DNA from: Alphaproteobacteria bacterium
GTDB taxonomy: Bacteria > Pseudomonadota > Alphaproteobacteria > JAJFFI01
Assembly: GCA_030066595.1 (NCBI GenBank)
Contig: JASJBI010000032.1
Span: 62,001-126,000 of the forward strand
Direction: 5' to 3'
Length of the DNA stretch: 64,000 nt
Positions within the stretch are counted from its first letter, which is position 1. Every line of letters starts with the position of its first letter. Below are positions 28,465 through 37,516 of the stretch, piece by piece. The position numbers were made by a program, and so were the translations under genes. A model generated the notes under the pieces. The model was given only the letters and a program-made list of their open reading frames with translations. It was not told the origin of the DNA and searched no databases.

Positions 28465-28818
28465 CCCCGCTCAAGGGAATCAGCGCGATCGGTTCTGAGC
28501 CTGTGCGAAACTCATTCGCAGCCGGTGCAGAAAAAGTTATCAGCAATGCAGTCCACAGCCAGATCCTCTGGATTCTCCTTTTTCGATCCGGTGGAGAGTA
28601 CTTTTAGTCGATATATTACAAGGACTTAGATTTGATACCGTTACTTTGCGCACAAGCGGTCCGCGCGCCTATGGCATTTCATCCAGAGCCCGGGACAGTC
28701 TTGTGTATGACGGCCAATCCACTGGACTCACAGGCCCAACCACCACCACCACTTCTTATTTCAATATATATGTTTGTTTGTAGAGGGATCGCCGTTCTGC
28801 GAAACCGGGGAGACCGTA
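28465..28818. other. Predicted chromosomal replication origin (oriC)
   Basis: This 354-base gap separates divergent ppsR and hemE, the position of oriC in Caulobacter and Rickettsia. Two AT-rich stretches (about 28600-28647 and 28751-28781) are candidate unwinding elements. DnaA-box-like 9-mers compared with TTATNCACA are the reverse-strand site at 28702-28710 (one mismatch) and weaker two-mismatch sites at 28457-28465, 28502-28510, 28537-28545 and 28646-28654. Two-mismatch sites are about as frequent as chance allows, so the call rests mainly on gene context. It also holds the hemE promoter region. No TTAA-N7-TTAA CtrA site was seen. Confidence 0.7.
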
Positions 28819-29862
28819 TTGCCGCAAGCCAGTAGAAAGCCGCTGCTAGAGACCCTCTCCGGACAGGCGACCGGCCGAGCTCCGTTCTGGTTCATGCGGC
28901 AGGCAGGACGATATCTGCCCGAATATCGAGAAATTCGCGCGCGTGCGGGGAGTTTCCTGGATTTGTGCTACGCGCCGGATTTGGCGACCGAGGTAACCTT
29001 GCAGCCGCTTCGCCGGTTCTCGATGGACGCAGCGATCTTGTTCTCGGACATCCTGGTGGTTCCGCATGGTTTGGGCCAACAGGTCGACTTCCGCGAAGGA
29101 GAAGGGCCGGTCTTGGACCCGGTCGAGTCGGCAGCGGACCTCGCGAGACTGGATCTCAACCGAATTGGAGTCGCGCTTGCGCCTGTCTATGAGGCCGTTG
29201 CCCGGATCTCGGGCGAGCTGCCGTCCAATGTCACCTTGATCGGGTTTGCCGGAGCCCCCTGGACGGTTGCGAGCTACATGGTTGAGGGAAGCACCAGTCG
29301 CGACTTTGCCCGGGTCAAAGCCTGGGCCTATGGTGATCCAGCCGGGTTCAAGGAGCTCGTCAATCTATTGGTCAAGGCGACCGTCGAGCATCTGTCCCGT
29401 CAGATCGGAGCTGGGGCGGAAGTCGTACAACTCTTCGACAGCTGGGCGGGCGTGCTGCCGGATGAGCAGTTCCAACTCTGGTGCGTGGAACCCGTGGCGG
29501 AAATCGTGACTCTGTTGAAGGCCCGTCACCCGCATATCCCGGTCATCGGATTTCCGAGAGGAGCGGGAGGTCAGTATCTCGGCTATGCGACAAACACGGG
29601 AGTCGACTGCGTCGGTCTGGACACGACAGTGCCTCTTGACTGGGCGGTCGAGCGCTTATCCGATGCGCGCGTGCTGCAAGGCAATCTGGATCCGGTGGCC
29701 TTGATTACCGGCGGTGAAGCGATGCGTAGCATGGCGGCAACAATCCTGGAGCGTCTTGCCGGTCGGCCGTTGGTGTTCAATCTGGGTCACGGCATTCTGC
29801 CAAGCACACCCCCGGAGCATGTTGCCGAGTTGTGTGAGCTGTTGCGAGCAGATGGGGACTGA
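28819..29862 (+). CDS. hemE: Uroporphyrinogen decarboxylase
   Basis: HemE converts uroporphyrinogen III to coproporphyrinogen III in haem synthesis. The signature RAPFWFMRQAGRYLPEY is near the N-terminus, followed by FSDILVVPHGLG and GFAGAPWTVASYMVEG. The TTG at 28819 is preceded by GGGGAG at normal spacing and gives 347 residues, the usual family length; upstream in-frame codons would add non-conserved sequence. It heads hemE-hemH-hemJ next to the origin. Confidence 0.93.
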   Translation: MPQASRKPLLETLSGQATGRAPFWFMRQAGRYLPEYREIRARAGSFLDLCYAPDLATEVTLQPLRRFSMDAAILFSDILVVPHGLGQQVDFREGEGPVLDPVESAADLARLDLNRIGVALAPVYEAVARISGELPSNVTLIGFAGAPWTVASYMVEGSTSRDFARVKAWAYGDPAGFKELVNLLVKATVEHLSRQIGAGAEVVQLFDSWAGVLPDEQFQLWCVEPVAEIVTLLKARHPHIPVIGFPRGAGGQYLGYATNTGVDCVGLDTTVPLDWAVERLSDARVLQGNLDPVALITGGEAMRSMAATILERLAGRPLVFNLGHGILPSTPPEHVAELCELLRADGD

Positions 29863-30906
29863 ATGAGCAAGACAGCAATCGTGCTTTTCAATTTGGGCGG
29901 ACCTGACAAGCCTGAAGCGGTCAAACCATTTCTGTTCAATTTGTTCAACGACCCAGCGATCATTGGCTTACCGACGCCGTTGCGGTGGTTGGTGGCCAAG
30001 GTGATTTCCAGCCGACGCGCGCCCATCGCACAAGAGATCTACGCGCATCTGGGCGGCGGTTCGCCCCTGCTGCCGAATACGGAAGCCCAGGCTCTGGCGT
30101 TGCAGTCTGCTCTCGGTGCAGACTTCAAGACCTTCATTGCCATGCGCTACTGGCATCCGCGCAGCGATGAGACCGCCGCTGCGGTCAAGGCCTGGGGGCC
30201 GGATCGGATCGTCTTGTTGCCGCTCTATCCCCAGTTCTCGACCACGACGACGGCGTCCTCCATCGCCGACTGGGGCGAAGCCGCTCGGACGGCGGGGCTC
30301 AATGTTCCGACGCAGAGCATATGCTGCTATCCCACCGCGGACGGGTTCGTTTCAGCCTTGGCGGATCGCATTCGTCCGCGCCTGGCCGAGGCGCGAACAT
30401 CGGGGACACCGCGTCTGCTGCTGACTGCACATGGGCTGCCTAAGAAAACCGTGGCGAAAGGCGACCCTTATCAGTGGCAGGTAGAACAGACCGCCGATCG
30501 GATTGTGCAGACACTGGCGATCCATGATCTGGACTGGGTGGTCTGTTACCAAAGCCGGGTGGGCCCACTCGAATGGATCGGGCCCGCCACGGAGGACGAG
30601 ATTCAGCGGGCCGGACGAGATGGCGTTCCGGTCGTCATGGCGCCGATCGCCTTCGTATCGGAGCATTCCGAGACATTGGTCGAACTCGACATCGAGTATG
30701 GCAACTTGGCCACGGAATGCGGCGTTCCCGCCTATCTCCGCGTGCCGACCGTTGACGCAGAAGTTGCGTTCATCCAGGGTCTTGCCGGGTCCATCCGGGA
30801 TACGCTCGCCTCGTCCAGTGAGATCTACGGCGAGGGACGGTGTCCCGCATCCTTCGGGACATGTCCTTGTCTGAGTCGGGTGGCGACGACGCAGCAAGCG
30901 GCTTGA
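29863..30906 (+). CDS. hemH: Ferrochelatase, probable [2Fe-2S] type
   Basis: HemH inserts Fe2+ into protoporphyrin IX. The 347-residue protein has VLFNLGGPDKPEAV, the loop LYPQFSTTTTASS and the catalytic His in LLTAHGLPKKTVAKGDPY. The C-terminus carries C327-x6-C334-x-C336 (RCPASFGTCPC). Together with internal Cys154/155, this matches the ligand pattern of [2Fe-2S] ferrochelatases known from Caulobacter and Mycobacterium. The start codon follows the hemE stop directly (TGAATG). Confidence 0.95.
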   Translation: MSKTAIVLFNLGGPDKPEAVKPFLFNLFNDPAIIGLPTPLRWLVAKVISSRRAPIAQEIYAHLGGGSPLLPNTEAQALALQSALGADFKTFIAMRYWHPRSDETAAAVKAWGPDRIVLLPLYPQFSTTTTASSIADWGEAARTAGLNVPTQSICCYPTADGFVSALADRIRPRLAEARTSGTPRLLLTAHGLPKKTVAKGDPYQWQVEQTADRIVQTLAIHDLDWVVCYQSRVGPLEWIGPATEDEIQRAGRDGVPVVMAPIAFVSEHSETLVELDIEYGNLATECGVPAYLRVPTVDAEVAFIQGLAGSIRDTLASSSEIYGEGRCPASFGTCPCLSRVATTQQAA

Positions 30907-30916
30907 GGAGGGGCAT

Positions 30917-31357
30917 TTGCAGGATCTGGGAGACAGCTATGTTTGGGTGCTGGCGCTGCACGTCATCAGCGTGATCGCCTGGATGGCGGGATTGCTCTAT
31001 CTGCCGCGGCTCTTCGTGTATCACGCCGAGGCCACGCCCGGATCCGAGATGTCGGAAACATTCAAGGTCATGGAACGCCGCTTGCTGCGGGTGATCATGA
31101 ACCCAGCCATGATTGGCGTCTGGATATTCGGGATCTGGAATCTGGTGCTGGGCGAATGGTGGCGCGAGCCGTGGATGCACGCGAAGCTGACCCTGGTCGT
31201 CATCTTGACCGTGTATCACCATCTGCTGGCCCGCTGGCGCAAGGACTTTGCCGAAGATCGAAATACCCGCTCGGCCAAGTTCTACAGAATGACCAACGAA
31301 GTGCCGACCGTGATCATGATCGGCATTGTGATCTTGGTCCTGGTCAAACCGTTTTGA
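30917..31357 (+). CDS. hemJ: Protoporphyrinogen oxidase HemJ
   Basis: HemJ is the membrane-bound protoporphyrinogen IX oxidase of many Alphaproteobacteria. The 146-residue protein has four hydrophobic segments. Conserved motifs are ALHVISVIAWMAGLLYLPRL with the essential His, HAKLTLVVILTVYHHLL and the C-terminal NEVPTVIMIGIVILVLVKPF. The TTG start at 30917 is preceded by a strong GAGGAGGGG. It completes the hemE-hemH-hemJ module. Confidence 0.93.
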   Translation: MQDLGDSYVWVLALHVISVIAWMAGLLYLPRLFVYHAEATPGSEMSETFKVMERRLLRVIMNPAMIGVWIFGIWNLVLGEWWREPWMHAKLTLVVILTVYHHLLARWRKDFAEDRNTRSAKFYRMTNEVPTVIMIGIVILVLVKPF

Positions 31358-31647
31358 GCGCCGTCGTCGCCTATTCTTAATTTGACTGCATCGATCCGAT
31401 GGTGCACTCTCGATTGGTCCAATTCGGCGCCGGTGCGCATTCGGCGTTTACCCCAATTTAATGCTCTCGGGCGAACACTGACGCGCCCCGTCCTGATCGG
31501 ACCGGTCTACCCTTCCTTCGATGGACCGCTTGTTACCCTTCTGCGGTCTCCCGGCCTCTGGGTCGCTACGACACAACAAGCCAACATATCGGCGTCGTCG
31601 GAACGTCACCCGGAAGCGAGAACCGCAGCCTTAGCCAAGGCTTCGTC
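31358..31647 (+). promoter_or_regulatory. rho leader region with RBS-overlapping hairpin
   Basis: This 290-base non-coding stretch precedes rho. AGCCTT (31627-31632) pairs with AAGGCT (31637-31642) across AGCC, five bases before the ATG. AAGG in the 3' arm is the only Shine-Dalgarno-like element, so pairing would hide it. No clear sigma-70 promoter was found; TTGACT at 31382-31387 lacks a good -10. rho leaders are often long and autoregulated, which fits. Confidence 0.4.
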
Positions 31648-32904
31648 ATGGATCTCCAAGAACTAAAAGCGAAATCCCCCGCGGACCTCCTCGCCTTTGC
31701 CGAAGAGCTCGACGTCGAGAACGCGAGCTCCCTGCGCAAGCAGGACATGATGTTCGCGATCCTCAAACAGCTGGCCGTCAACGACGTTGCCATCTTTGGC
31801 AGCGGCGTCCTGGAGGTCTTGCAGGACGGCTTTGGCTTCCTCAGATCGCCCGAGGCCAACTATCTGCCGGGCCCGGACGACATCTATGTCTCCCCCAGCC
31901 AGGTGCGGCGGTTCAGTTTGCGCACGGGTGATACCGTCAAGGGCGAGATCCGCGCGCCCAAGGACGGGGAGCGCTATTTCGCGCTCCTGAAGGTTGACGA
32001 GATCAACTTCAGCCAGGTCGAGGAGTCGCGCCACCGGATCAATTTCGACAATCTCACGCCGCTGTATCCGGAAGAGAAGCTGAACCTCGAGATCGAGGAC
32101 CCGGGCTTCAAAGACGTGACCTGCCGGGTGATCGATCTGATCGCGCCCCAGGGCAAGGGTCAGCGCGGTCTCATCGTGGCACCGCCGCGTACCGGCAAGA
32201 CCGTCATGTTGCAGAACATTGCCCACTCCATCGCGGTCAATCATCCCGAGGTGTACCTCATCGTCCTGCTGATCGACGAGCGGCCGGAAGAGGTGACCGA
32301 CATGGACCGGTCCGTTAAAGGCGAAGTGATCAGCTCGACCTTCGACGAGCCGGCCTCGCGCCACGTTCAGGTTGCCGAGATGGTGATCGAGAAGGCCAAG
32401 CGGCTGGTCGAGCACAAACGCGACGTGGTCATCCTTCTCGACTCGATCACCCGGCTCGCCCGCGCCTACAACACGGTGGTGCCGAGCTCGGGCAAGGTGC
32501 TCACCGGCGGCGTGGACGCCAACGCGCTGCAGCGGCCGAAGCGGTTCTTCGGCGCCGCCCGGAACATCGAGGAGGGCGGCTCGCTGACCATCATTGCCAC
32601 CGCGCTGATCGACACCGGCTCGCGGATGGACGAAGTGATCTTCGAAGAGTTCAAGGGCACCGGCAACTCCGAGATCATTCTCGACCGCAAGCTCTCGGAC
32701 AAGCGCACCTTCCCCTCGATCGACATCACCAAGTCGGGCACGCGCAAGGAAGAGCTGCTGCTCGAGAAGGGCATCCTGTCGAAGATGTGGGTGCTGCGCC
32801 GCGTGCTGATGCCGATGGGCGTCTCGGACGCGATGGAGTTCCTCTTGGACAAGCTCAAGACGTCGAAGAACAATTCCGACTTCTTCGACGCGATGAACAC
32901 CTGA
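31648..32904 (+). CDS. rho: Transcription termination factor Rho
   Basis: The hexameric RNA helicase Rho ends transcription at unstructured C-rich RNA. The 418-residue protein has the N-terminal helix bundle, the cold-shock-like RNA-binding domain ([19 protein letters not shown]) and the ATPase core with Walker [10 protein letters not shown] and RPEEVTDM. The secondary RNA site, or Q-loop, includes [14 protein letters not shown]. The ATG follows a possible occluding hairpin. It lies between hemJ and the minus-strand oxidoreductase block. Confidence 0.97.
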   Translation: MDLQELKAKSPADLLAFAEELDVENASSLRKQDMMFAILKQLAVNDVAIFGSGVLEVLQDGFGFLRSPEANYLPGPDDIYVSPSQVRRFSLRTGDTVKGEIRAPKDGERYFALLKVDEINFSQVEESRHRINFDNLTPLYPEEKLNLEIEDPGFKDVTCRVIDLIAPQGKGQRGLIVAPPRTGKTVMLQNIAHSIAVNHPEVYLIVLLIDERPEEVTDMDRSVKGEVISSTFDEPASRHVQVAEMVIEKAKRLVEHKRDVVILLDSITRLARAYNTVVPSSGKVLTGGVDANALQRPKRFFGAARNIEEGGSLTIIATALIDTGSRMDEVIFEEFKGTGNSEIILDRKLSDKRTFPSIDITKSGTRKEELLLEKGILSKMWVLRRVLMPMGVSDAMEFLLDKLKTSKNNSDFFDAMNT

Positions 32905-32974
32905 TCAGTGGGCCCTCTAGACCCATCTGTCTAACCCGACTCCGCGCCTCACCGAAACGCGTCGTCGAACCAGT

Positions 32975-33952
32975 CTACGGCAGCAGAACCGTGGACCCGG
33001 TCGTCTTACGGCCCTCGAGGTCGCGGTGCGCCTGCGCCGCTTCCGCCAGGGGATAGGTCTGGTTGACCTCGATCTTGACCGCGCCGGACTGCACCACGTC
33101 GAAGAGTTCGCCCGCGCTCGCGATCAAGTCCTCGTGCTTGGCGGTATAGGTCATCAGCGTTGGACGGGTGATGTAGAGCGAACCCTTGGCCGCCAGCACG
33201 CCCAGATCGACCGGCGGCACCGGTCCCGATGCGGAGCCGAACAGCACCATGAGCCCAAGCGGGGCGAGGCAGTCCAGCGAAGCCTCGAAGGTGTCCTTGC
33301 CGATCGAGTCGTAGACCACCGGTACACCGGCGCCGTCGGTCAGCTCGCGCACCCGTTCGGTGAAGTTCTCGCGCGTGTAGAGGATCGGGTGGGTGCAGCC
33401 ATGCGCCTTGGCAAGCTCGGCTTTCTCCTCGGTGCTGACCGTGCCGATCACCGTGGCGCCCAAATGCTTGGCCCATTGGCACAGGATTAGGCCGACGCCG
33501 CCTGCGGCCGCGTGGATCAGAACGGTGTCGCCTTCCCGCACCCGATAGGTCCGGCGCAGCAGATACTGCACGGTCATGCCCTGGAGCATCATACCGGCCG
33601 CCTGGACATCCTCGATCCCGTCCGGCGTCGCCACCACCCGGTCGGCGGGCATGATGCGTTCCTCGGCATACGCGCCCGGAGGCAGGCTGGCATAGCAGAC
33701 GCGGTCGCCCGGCTTGAACGCGGTGACGCCCTCGCCGACGGCGTCAACCACAGCGGCACCTTCCATACCGATCACGGCCGGCAGCCCGCGCAGCGGATAG
33801 AGGCCGCTGCGATGATACGTATCGATATAGTTGAGCCCGACCGCGGTCTGTTTGAGACGCAACTCGCCGGGACCGGGATCGCCGACTTCGACGTCGTCCC
33901 AGGACAGCACATCCGGCCCGCCGGTCTCATGAATACGGATCGCTTTTGTCAT
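32975..33952 (-). CDS. NADPH:quinone oxidoreductase, zeta-crystallin type
   Basis: The 325-residue MDR-family reductase lacks the structural zinc lobe. It contains the Qor-type motifs VIGMEGAAVVDAVGEGV, DTVLIHAAAGGVGLILCQWA (NADPH loop) and VVYDSIGKDTFEASLDCL. The family transfers electrons from NADPH to quinones or reduces activated alkenes. It is followed upstream on the same strand by the dienelactone hydrolase gene, with a 48-base gap. Confidence 0.88.
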   Translation of the reverse strand: MTKAIRIHETGGPDVLSWDDVEVGDPGPGELRLKQTAVGLNYIDTYHRSGLYPLRGLPAVIGMEGAAVVDAVGEGVTAFKPGDRVCYASLPPGAYAEERIMPADRVVATPDGIEDVQAAGMMLQGMTVQYLLRRTYRVREGDTVLIHAAAGGVGLILCQWAKHLGATVIGTVSTEEKAELAKAHGCTHPILYTRENFTERVRELTDGAGVPVVYDSIGKDTFEASLDCLAPLGLMVLFGSASGPVPPVDLGVLAAKGSLYITRPTLMTYTAKHEDLIASAGELFDVVQSGAVKIEVNQTYPLAEAAQAHRDLEGRKTTGSTVLLP

Positions 33953-34000
33953 GCCTGCTCACTCCCTCCGAGGTTATGGGGCGGCGAATGGATCGCGCGC

Positions 34001-34687
34001 TCAGCCCAGATGTTCTTTGAAGAAGGCAGCCGTGCGCCCGTTGGCGAGATCGGCCTGGTCTTGATCGTAGTGCGCGCCGCCGACCCGGGCGAAGGCGTGA
34101 TCCATGCCCGCGTAATCGTGGATGGTGACATGCGGATTGCCATCCAGCGCGGCGTGCACTTTCTGTTGGGCGTCCTTGGGGACGAACTCGTCCTCCTCGG
34201 CGACATGCAGTAGGAGCGGCTTGGAGATGTTGCCAGCCTCCTCGACCGCCGCCTCGATACCGACCCCGTAATAGCCGACATTGCAATCGGCATCCGATCG
34301 CGTGGCCATCAGATAGGCGAGCTTTCCGCCGAGACAGTAGCCCACCGTGCCGACCTTGCCGCTGCAGCCGTCGACGCCGCGAAGATGGGCCAAGGTGGCG
34401 ATCAGATCGTCGACGCCCTTTGCCTCGTCGAAGCCCTGGTACAGTTCAAAGGCTCGGGCCCACTCTTCATCGGTCTTGTCCGTGATCTGTATGCCGGGCT
34501 CCTGCCGCCAGAACAGATCCGGGCAGATAGCCAGATAGCCCTGCGCGGCGAACCCGTCGGCCAGATCGCGCATGACGTGGTTGACGCCGAAGATCTCCTG
34601 GCAGATCAGGATACCGGGGCCGCCGTCGCCGGCGAGATACGCGGAGAACGAACCGCCGTCGCCGGCGGCAATGGTCACGTCGGGCAT
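34001..34687 (-). CDS. Dienelactone hydrolase family protein
   Basis: The 228-residue alpha/beta hydrolase has the DLH nucleophile Cys in VGYCLGGKLAYL, the acidic residue near LLLHVAEEDEFVP and the His in YAGMDHAFARV. The oxyanion-region motif GPGILICQEIFGVN with its Glu is also typical. Family members hydrolyse dienelactones or related esters. The true substrate is unknown, because no aromatic-degradation genes are nearby. Confidence 0.88.
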   Translation of the reverse strand: MPDVTIAAGDGGSFSAYLAGDGGPGILICQEIFGVNHVMRDLADGFAAQGYLAICPDLFWRQEPGIQITDKTDEEWARAFELYQGFDEAKGVDDLIATLAHLRGVDGCSGKVGTVGYCLGGKLAYLMATRSDADCNVGYYGVGIEAAVEEAGNISKPLLLHVAEEDEFVPKDAQQKVHAALDGNPHVTIHDYAGMDHAFARVGGAHYDQDQADLANGRTAAFFKEHLG

Positions 34688-34767
34688 GTGTTATCTCCCC
34701 TGGGCTGCAGTCGGGCCGGTCATGTACGTGTTTTGCGCGAGCATATACCCGCGCCAAATGGTTGTCA

Positions 34768-35232
34768 TCAGCACGCCAGCGGCAATGTCTCGGCGCCTTC
34801 GAGCGCGAGCAGATAGCGCTTGGTTTCAAGCTTTCCTTTGCCGGAATAGCCGCCCAGCCCGGTCCCCGCAACGACGCGATGGCAGGGGATGATGATCGGG
34901 ATCGGATTGCAGCCGCAGGCGCCGCCAACGGCGCGGGCGGCGCTGTCGAGACTCCTGGCCAGCTCTCCGTAACGCCGGACTTGGCCATAGGGGATGGCAA
35001 GCATCTCCCGCCAGACGGCATTCTGGAAAGCCGTGCCCTTTGGTTGTAGCGGCAGATCGAACGCAGTGAGGCGACGGGCGAAATAGGCGGCCAGCTGGGT
35101 CGCTGCTTCCCGGAGCAACGGAGTCTCGGCTCCGGCTTCGGGTACCGTGCCCCATGTGAGTTCGGTGACGTTCTGGCTGGTGGCGTGGATGGTCAGCGCA
35201 CCAACCGGGCTGTCGACGGTCAAGTGCATCAT
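34768..35232 (-). CDS. ogt: Methylated-DNA-protein-cysteine methyltransferase
   Basis: This suicide repair protein transfers O6-alkyl groups from guanine to its own Cys. The 154-residue protein has the active-site PCHRVVAGTGLGGYSGKG, the Arg-finger region YGQVRRYGELARSL and the DNA-binding helix-turn-helix between. The ATG at 35232 overlaps the stop of the upstream YyaL-type gene (ATGA). Confidence 0.94.
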   Translation of the reverse strand: MMHLTVDSPVGALTIHATSQNVTELTWGTVPEAGAETPLLREAATQLAAYFARRLTAFDLPLQPKGTAFQNAVWREMLAIPYGQVRRYGELARSLDSAARAVGGACGCNPIPIIIPCHRVVAGTGLGGYSGKGKLETKRYLLALEGAETLPLAC

Positions 35233-37259
35233 CGGCTTCGCAGTTCGGCCGCGATCTCTGCCGGCTCAGTCAGCGGAAGCGAGCAGGTGGTGCCGCGACA
35301 GACATAAGCGGTGGCAAGTCCATCCTTCGGGGTCTTGCCATGAGCCGGGTGCAGCGCCGGCAGCTCTGTCCCCGGCGGCACGACCGTCAATACCAGGTCG
35401 GGGACCGAGCTCTGCCCGACCGCGGCCAGGAGGGAGGTCGTGTCCGCTGCGCCACGTTCGCCGATGACGGCGACTTGCACGGCGTTCTGCAATAGCTCGT
35501 TCGCGTTCAGCAGGGTCGCCAAGGGAAATATGTTCCGCTGCAGCTCGCCCGAAAATGCCAAGACAATTCTGTCTGCCCGGTCGCGCCAGCTGGCATCCCC
35601 GGTGAGATAGAACAGGCGCGCGAAGACCGCGGCAATGGTCCCGTTTCCCGCGGGCGTGGCATTGTCGGCAACGGTCCGCGTCCGGGCGATGACATCGGTG
35701 ACGTCGTCGGCGCTGAAGTAGTAGCTGCCCGTGTCAGGGTCGAGGTAGTGGGTATCGAGCACCGCGAGCCAGCTCTTGACTTGGTCGAGATAGCTGGCGT
35801 CGCCCCCGTTCTCATAAAGGACCAAAGCGGCCCGGCACATGTTCGCATAGTCGTCGAGCGTGGCCGGGTGTTCCGCCCGGCCGGCGCACCAGCTGTGGCG
35901 CACCCGTGCCGTCCCGCCGGTGGTCTCCGTCATGCGCTCCCGCACGAAGGCAAAGGCCTCGCGTGCCGCAGCCGAGGCCTCGGGTAGATCGAAGACCTGC
36001 GCCGCCCGCGCCAGAGCGGAGATGATCAGGCCGTTCCAGTCGACCAGCACTTTGTCGTCGCGGCCGGGGCGGATCCGGTTCGCGCGCGCCGCGAGCAGCT
36101 TTGCCCGACAGGCGGCGAGACGCGCCTCGTCTTCGTCCGACAGGAGCGCGGGGCGGGCGCTGCGGTTCAGGATGGTCTTGCCTTCCCAGTTGCCCAGCGG
36201 CGTCACGTCATAGGCGGACTTGAAGAGATCGGCGTCGTCTCCGAGCAGCGCATCGATCTCCTCGGCCCGCCAGACGTAGAACTTGCCTTCCTGCCCTTCG
36301 CTGTCCGCATCCAGCGTGCCGGCGAAGCCGCCACCCTCGACGCGCATCTCGCGCAGCAGCCAGGCAATGCTCTCGCGCACGCGCATCTCGTAGACCGGCT
36401 CGCGTGTGTCCTGCCAGACCAAGGTCAAGAGATCGATCAACTGGGCATTGTCGTACAGCATCTTCTCGAAATGCGGCACCAGCCATGCCGGATCGGTGGC
36501 ATAGCGGGCGAAGCCGCCGCCCAAATGATCGTAAATCCCGCCCTGGCACATGCGATCGAGCGTGAGCGTCACCGCGTCGCGGAAGGCTCGTTCACCGGTG
36601 CGCAGCCAGGCGCGCCAGAACAGCTCCAGGATCGAAGGCTGCGGGAACTTGGGTGCGCCGCCGATGCCGCCGTAAACCCGGTCCACCTCTTGCACCAAGC
36701 GGCCAGCGATTTGAGTCGTCGCGTTCAGCGAGATTCCGTCCCCGCTGCGCGCTTCGGAGATGCCGGCTAGACCCGCGATCAGGGCCTTCGCGTTCTGCTG
36801 GATCTTGTCCGGCTCGCGGGCATAGATCTCTGCGACGCGCTGGAGGATCTGCGGGAACCCGGGACGTCCGTAACGGGGCGTCGGCGGGAAATAGGTGCCG
36901 CCCCAGAAAGGCTCGCCCTTGGGCGTGAGAAACATGGTCAGCGGCCAGCCACCCTGTTCGCCGAGCAGCGCCAGCGCGTGCTGATAGATGGTGTCGAGAT
37001 CGGGCCGTTCCTCGCGATCCACCTTGATGTTGATGAAGTGCTCGTTCATCAGGGCCGCGATGTCGTCGTCTTCGAAGCTCTCATGGGCCATGACATGGCA
37101 CCAATGACAGGCGGCATAGCCGATGGAGAGCAGGATCGGCTTGTTCTGCTGTTGTGCGTGCCCCAGGGCAGCCTCGCTCCAGGTCTGCCAGTGAACCGGG
37201 TTTTCTGCGTGTTGTCGGAGGTAAGGGCTGGCTGCTTGTGCGAGAACGTTTTCGGCCAT
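35229..37259 (-). CDS. YyaL-type thioredoxin-domain protein (DUF255)
   Basis: The 676-residue cytoplasmic protein has an N-terminal thioredoxin-like domain with the CHWCHVMAHESFED active site and IKVDREERPDLD. A long alpha/alpha-barrel part resembling N-acylglucosamine epimerases and glycosidases follows (for example GGIYDHLGGGFARYATDPAW). This is the YyaL/SPATA20 family, whose biochemical function is unresolved. The ATG at 37259 begins the conserved NVLAQAASPYLRQHAENPV. It is coupled to ogt and divergent from mnmE. Confidence 0.9.
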   Translation of the reverse strand: MAENVLAQAASPYLRQHAENPVHWQTWSEAALGHAQQQNKPILLSIGYAACHWCHVMAHESFEDDDIAALMNEHFINIKVDREERPDLDTIYQHALALLGEQGGWPLTMFLTPKGEPFWGGTYFPPTPRYGRPGFPQILQRVAEIYAREPDKIQQNAKALIAGLAGISEARSGDGISLNATTQIAGRLVQEVDRVYGGIGGAPKFPQPSILELFWRAWLRTGERAFRDAVTLTLDRMCQGGIYDHLGGGFARYATDPAWLVPHFEKMLYDNAQLIDLLTLVWQDTREPVYEMRVRESIAWLLREMRVEGGGFAGTLDADSEGQEGKFYVWRAEEIDALLGDDADLFKSAYDVTPLGNWEGKTILNRSARPALLSDEDEARLAACRAKLLAARANRIRPGRDDKVLVDWNGLIISALARAAQVFDLPEASAAAREAFAFVRERMTETTGGTARVRHSWCAGRAEHPATLDDYANMCRAALVLYENGGDASYLDQVKSWLAVLDTHYLDPDTGSYYFSADDVTDVIARTRTVADNATPAGNGTIAAVFARLFYLTGDASWRDRADRIVLAFSGELQRNIFPLATLLNANELLQNAVQVAVIGERGAADTTSLLAAVGQSSVPDLVLTVVPPGTELPALHPAHGKTPKDGLATAYVCRGTTCSLPLTEPAEIAAELRSR

Positions 37260-37516
37260 GATCCGTTGAAGCCCTGCCGACACGGGTGGTAAGTGGTAGC
37301 GGGTGCGTGCGTCTCTTTGGAACATATAGACTCGTCGGACCAGGAGGCGAGTCGGAATGGTGACATAGATCCGGATATGGCAAGGAACATAATCCTATTC
37401 TTGTTTACCGGCGTTGAGCGGGGAACCAGAGTGCACGCAACAGCCTGGAAATCCTTGTGTATTACGAATTCGAAACGATAGGGAAAGACGGTTCCGAGGA
37501 AACGACAGCGGCGGTA
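37260..37516. other. Divergent spacer between YyaL-type gene and mnmE
   Basis: This 257-base region must hold promoters for both directions. No clear sigma-70 hexamer pair was identified. In-frame codons upstream of the mnmE ATG (from 37457) could extend MnmE by 20 residues, but the extension is not family-like. Confidence 0.4.

Noticed and set aside
28741-28752. CCA/CAC trinucleotide repeat in the oriC spacer
   Set aside because: Too short (four units) to call a meaningful repeat.
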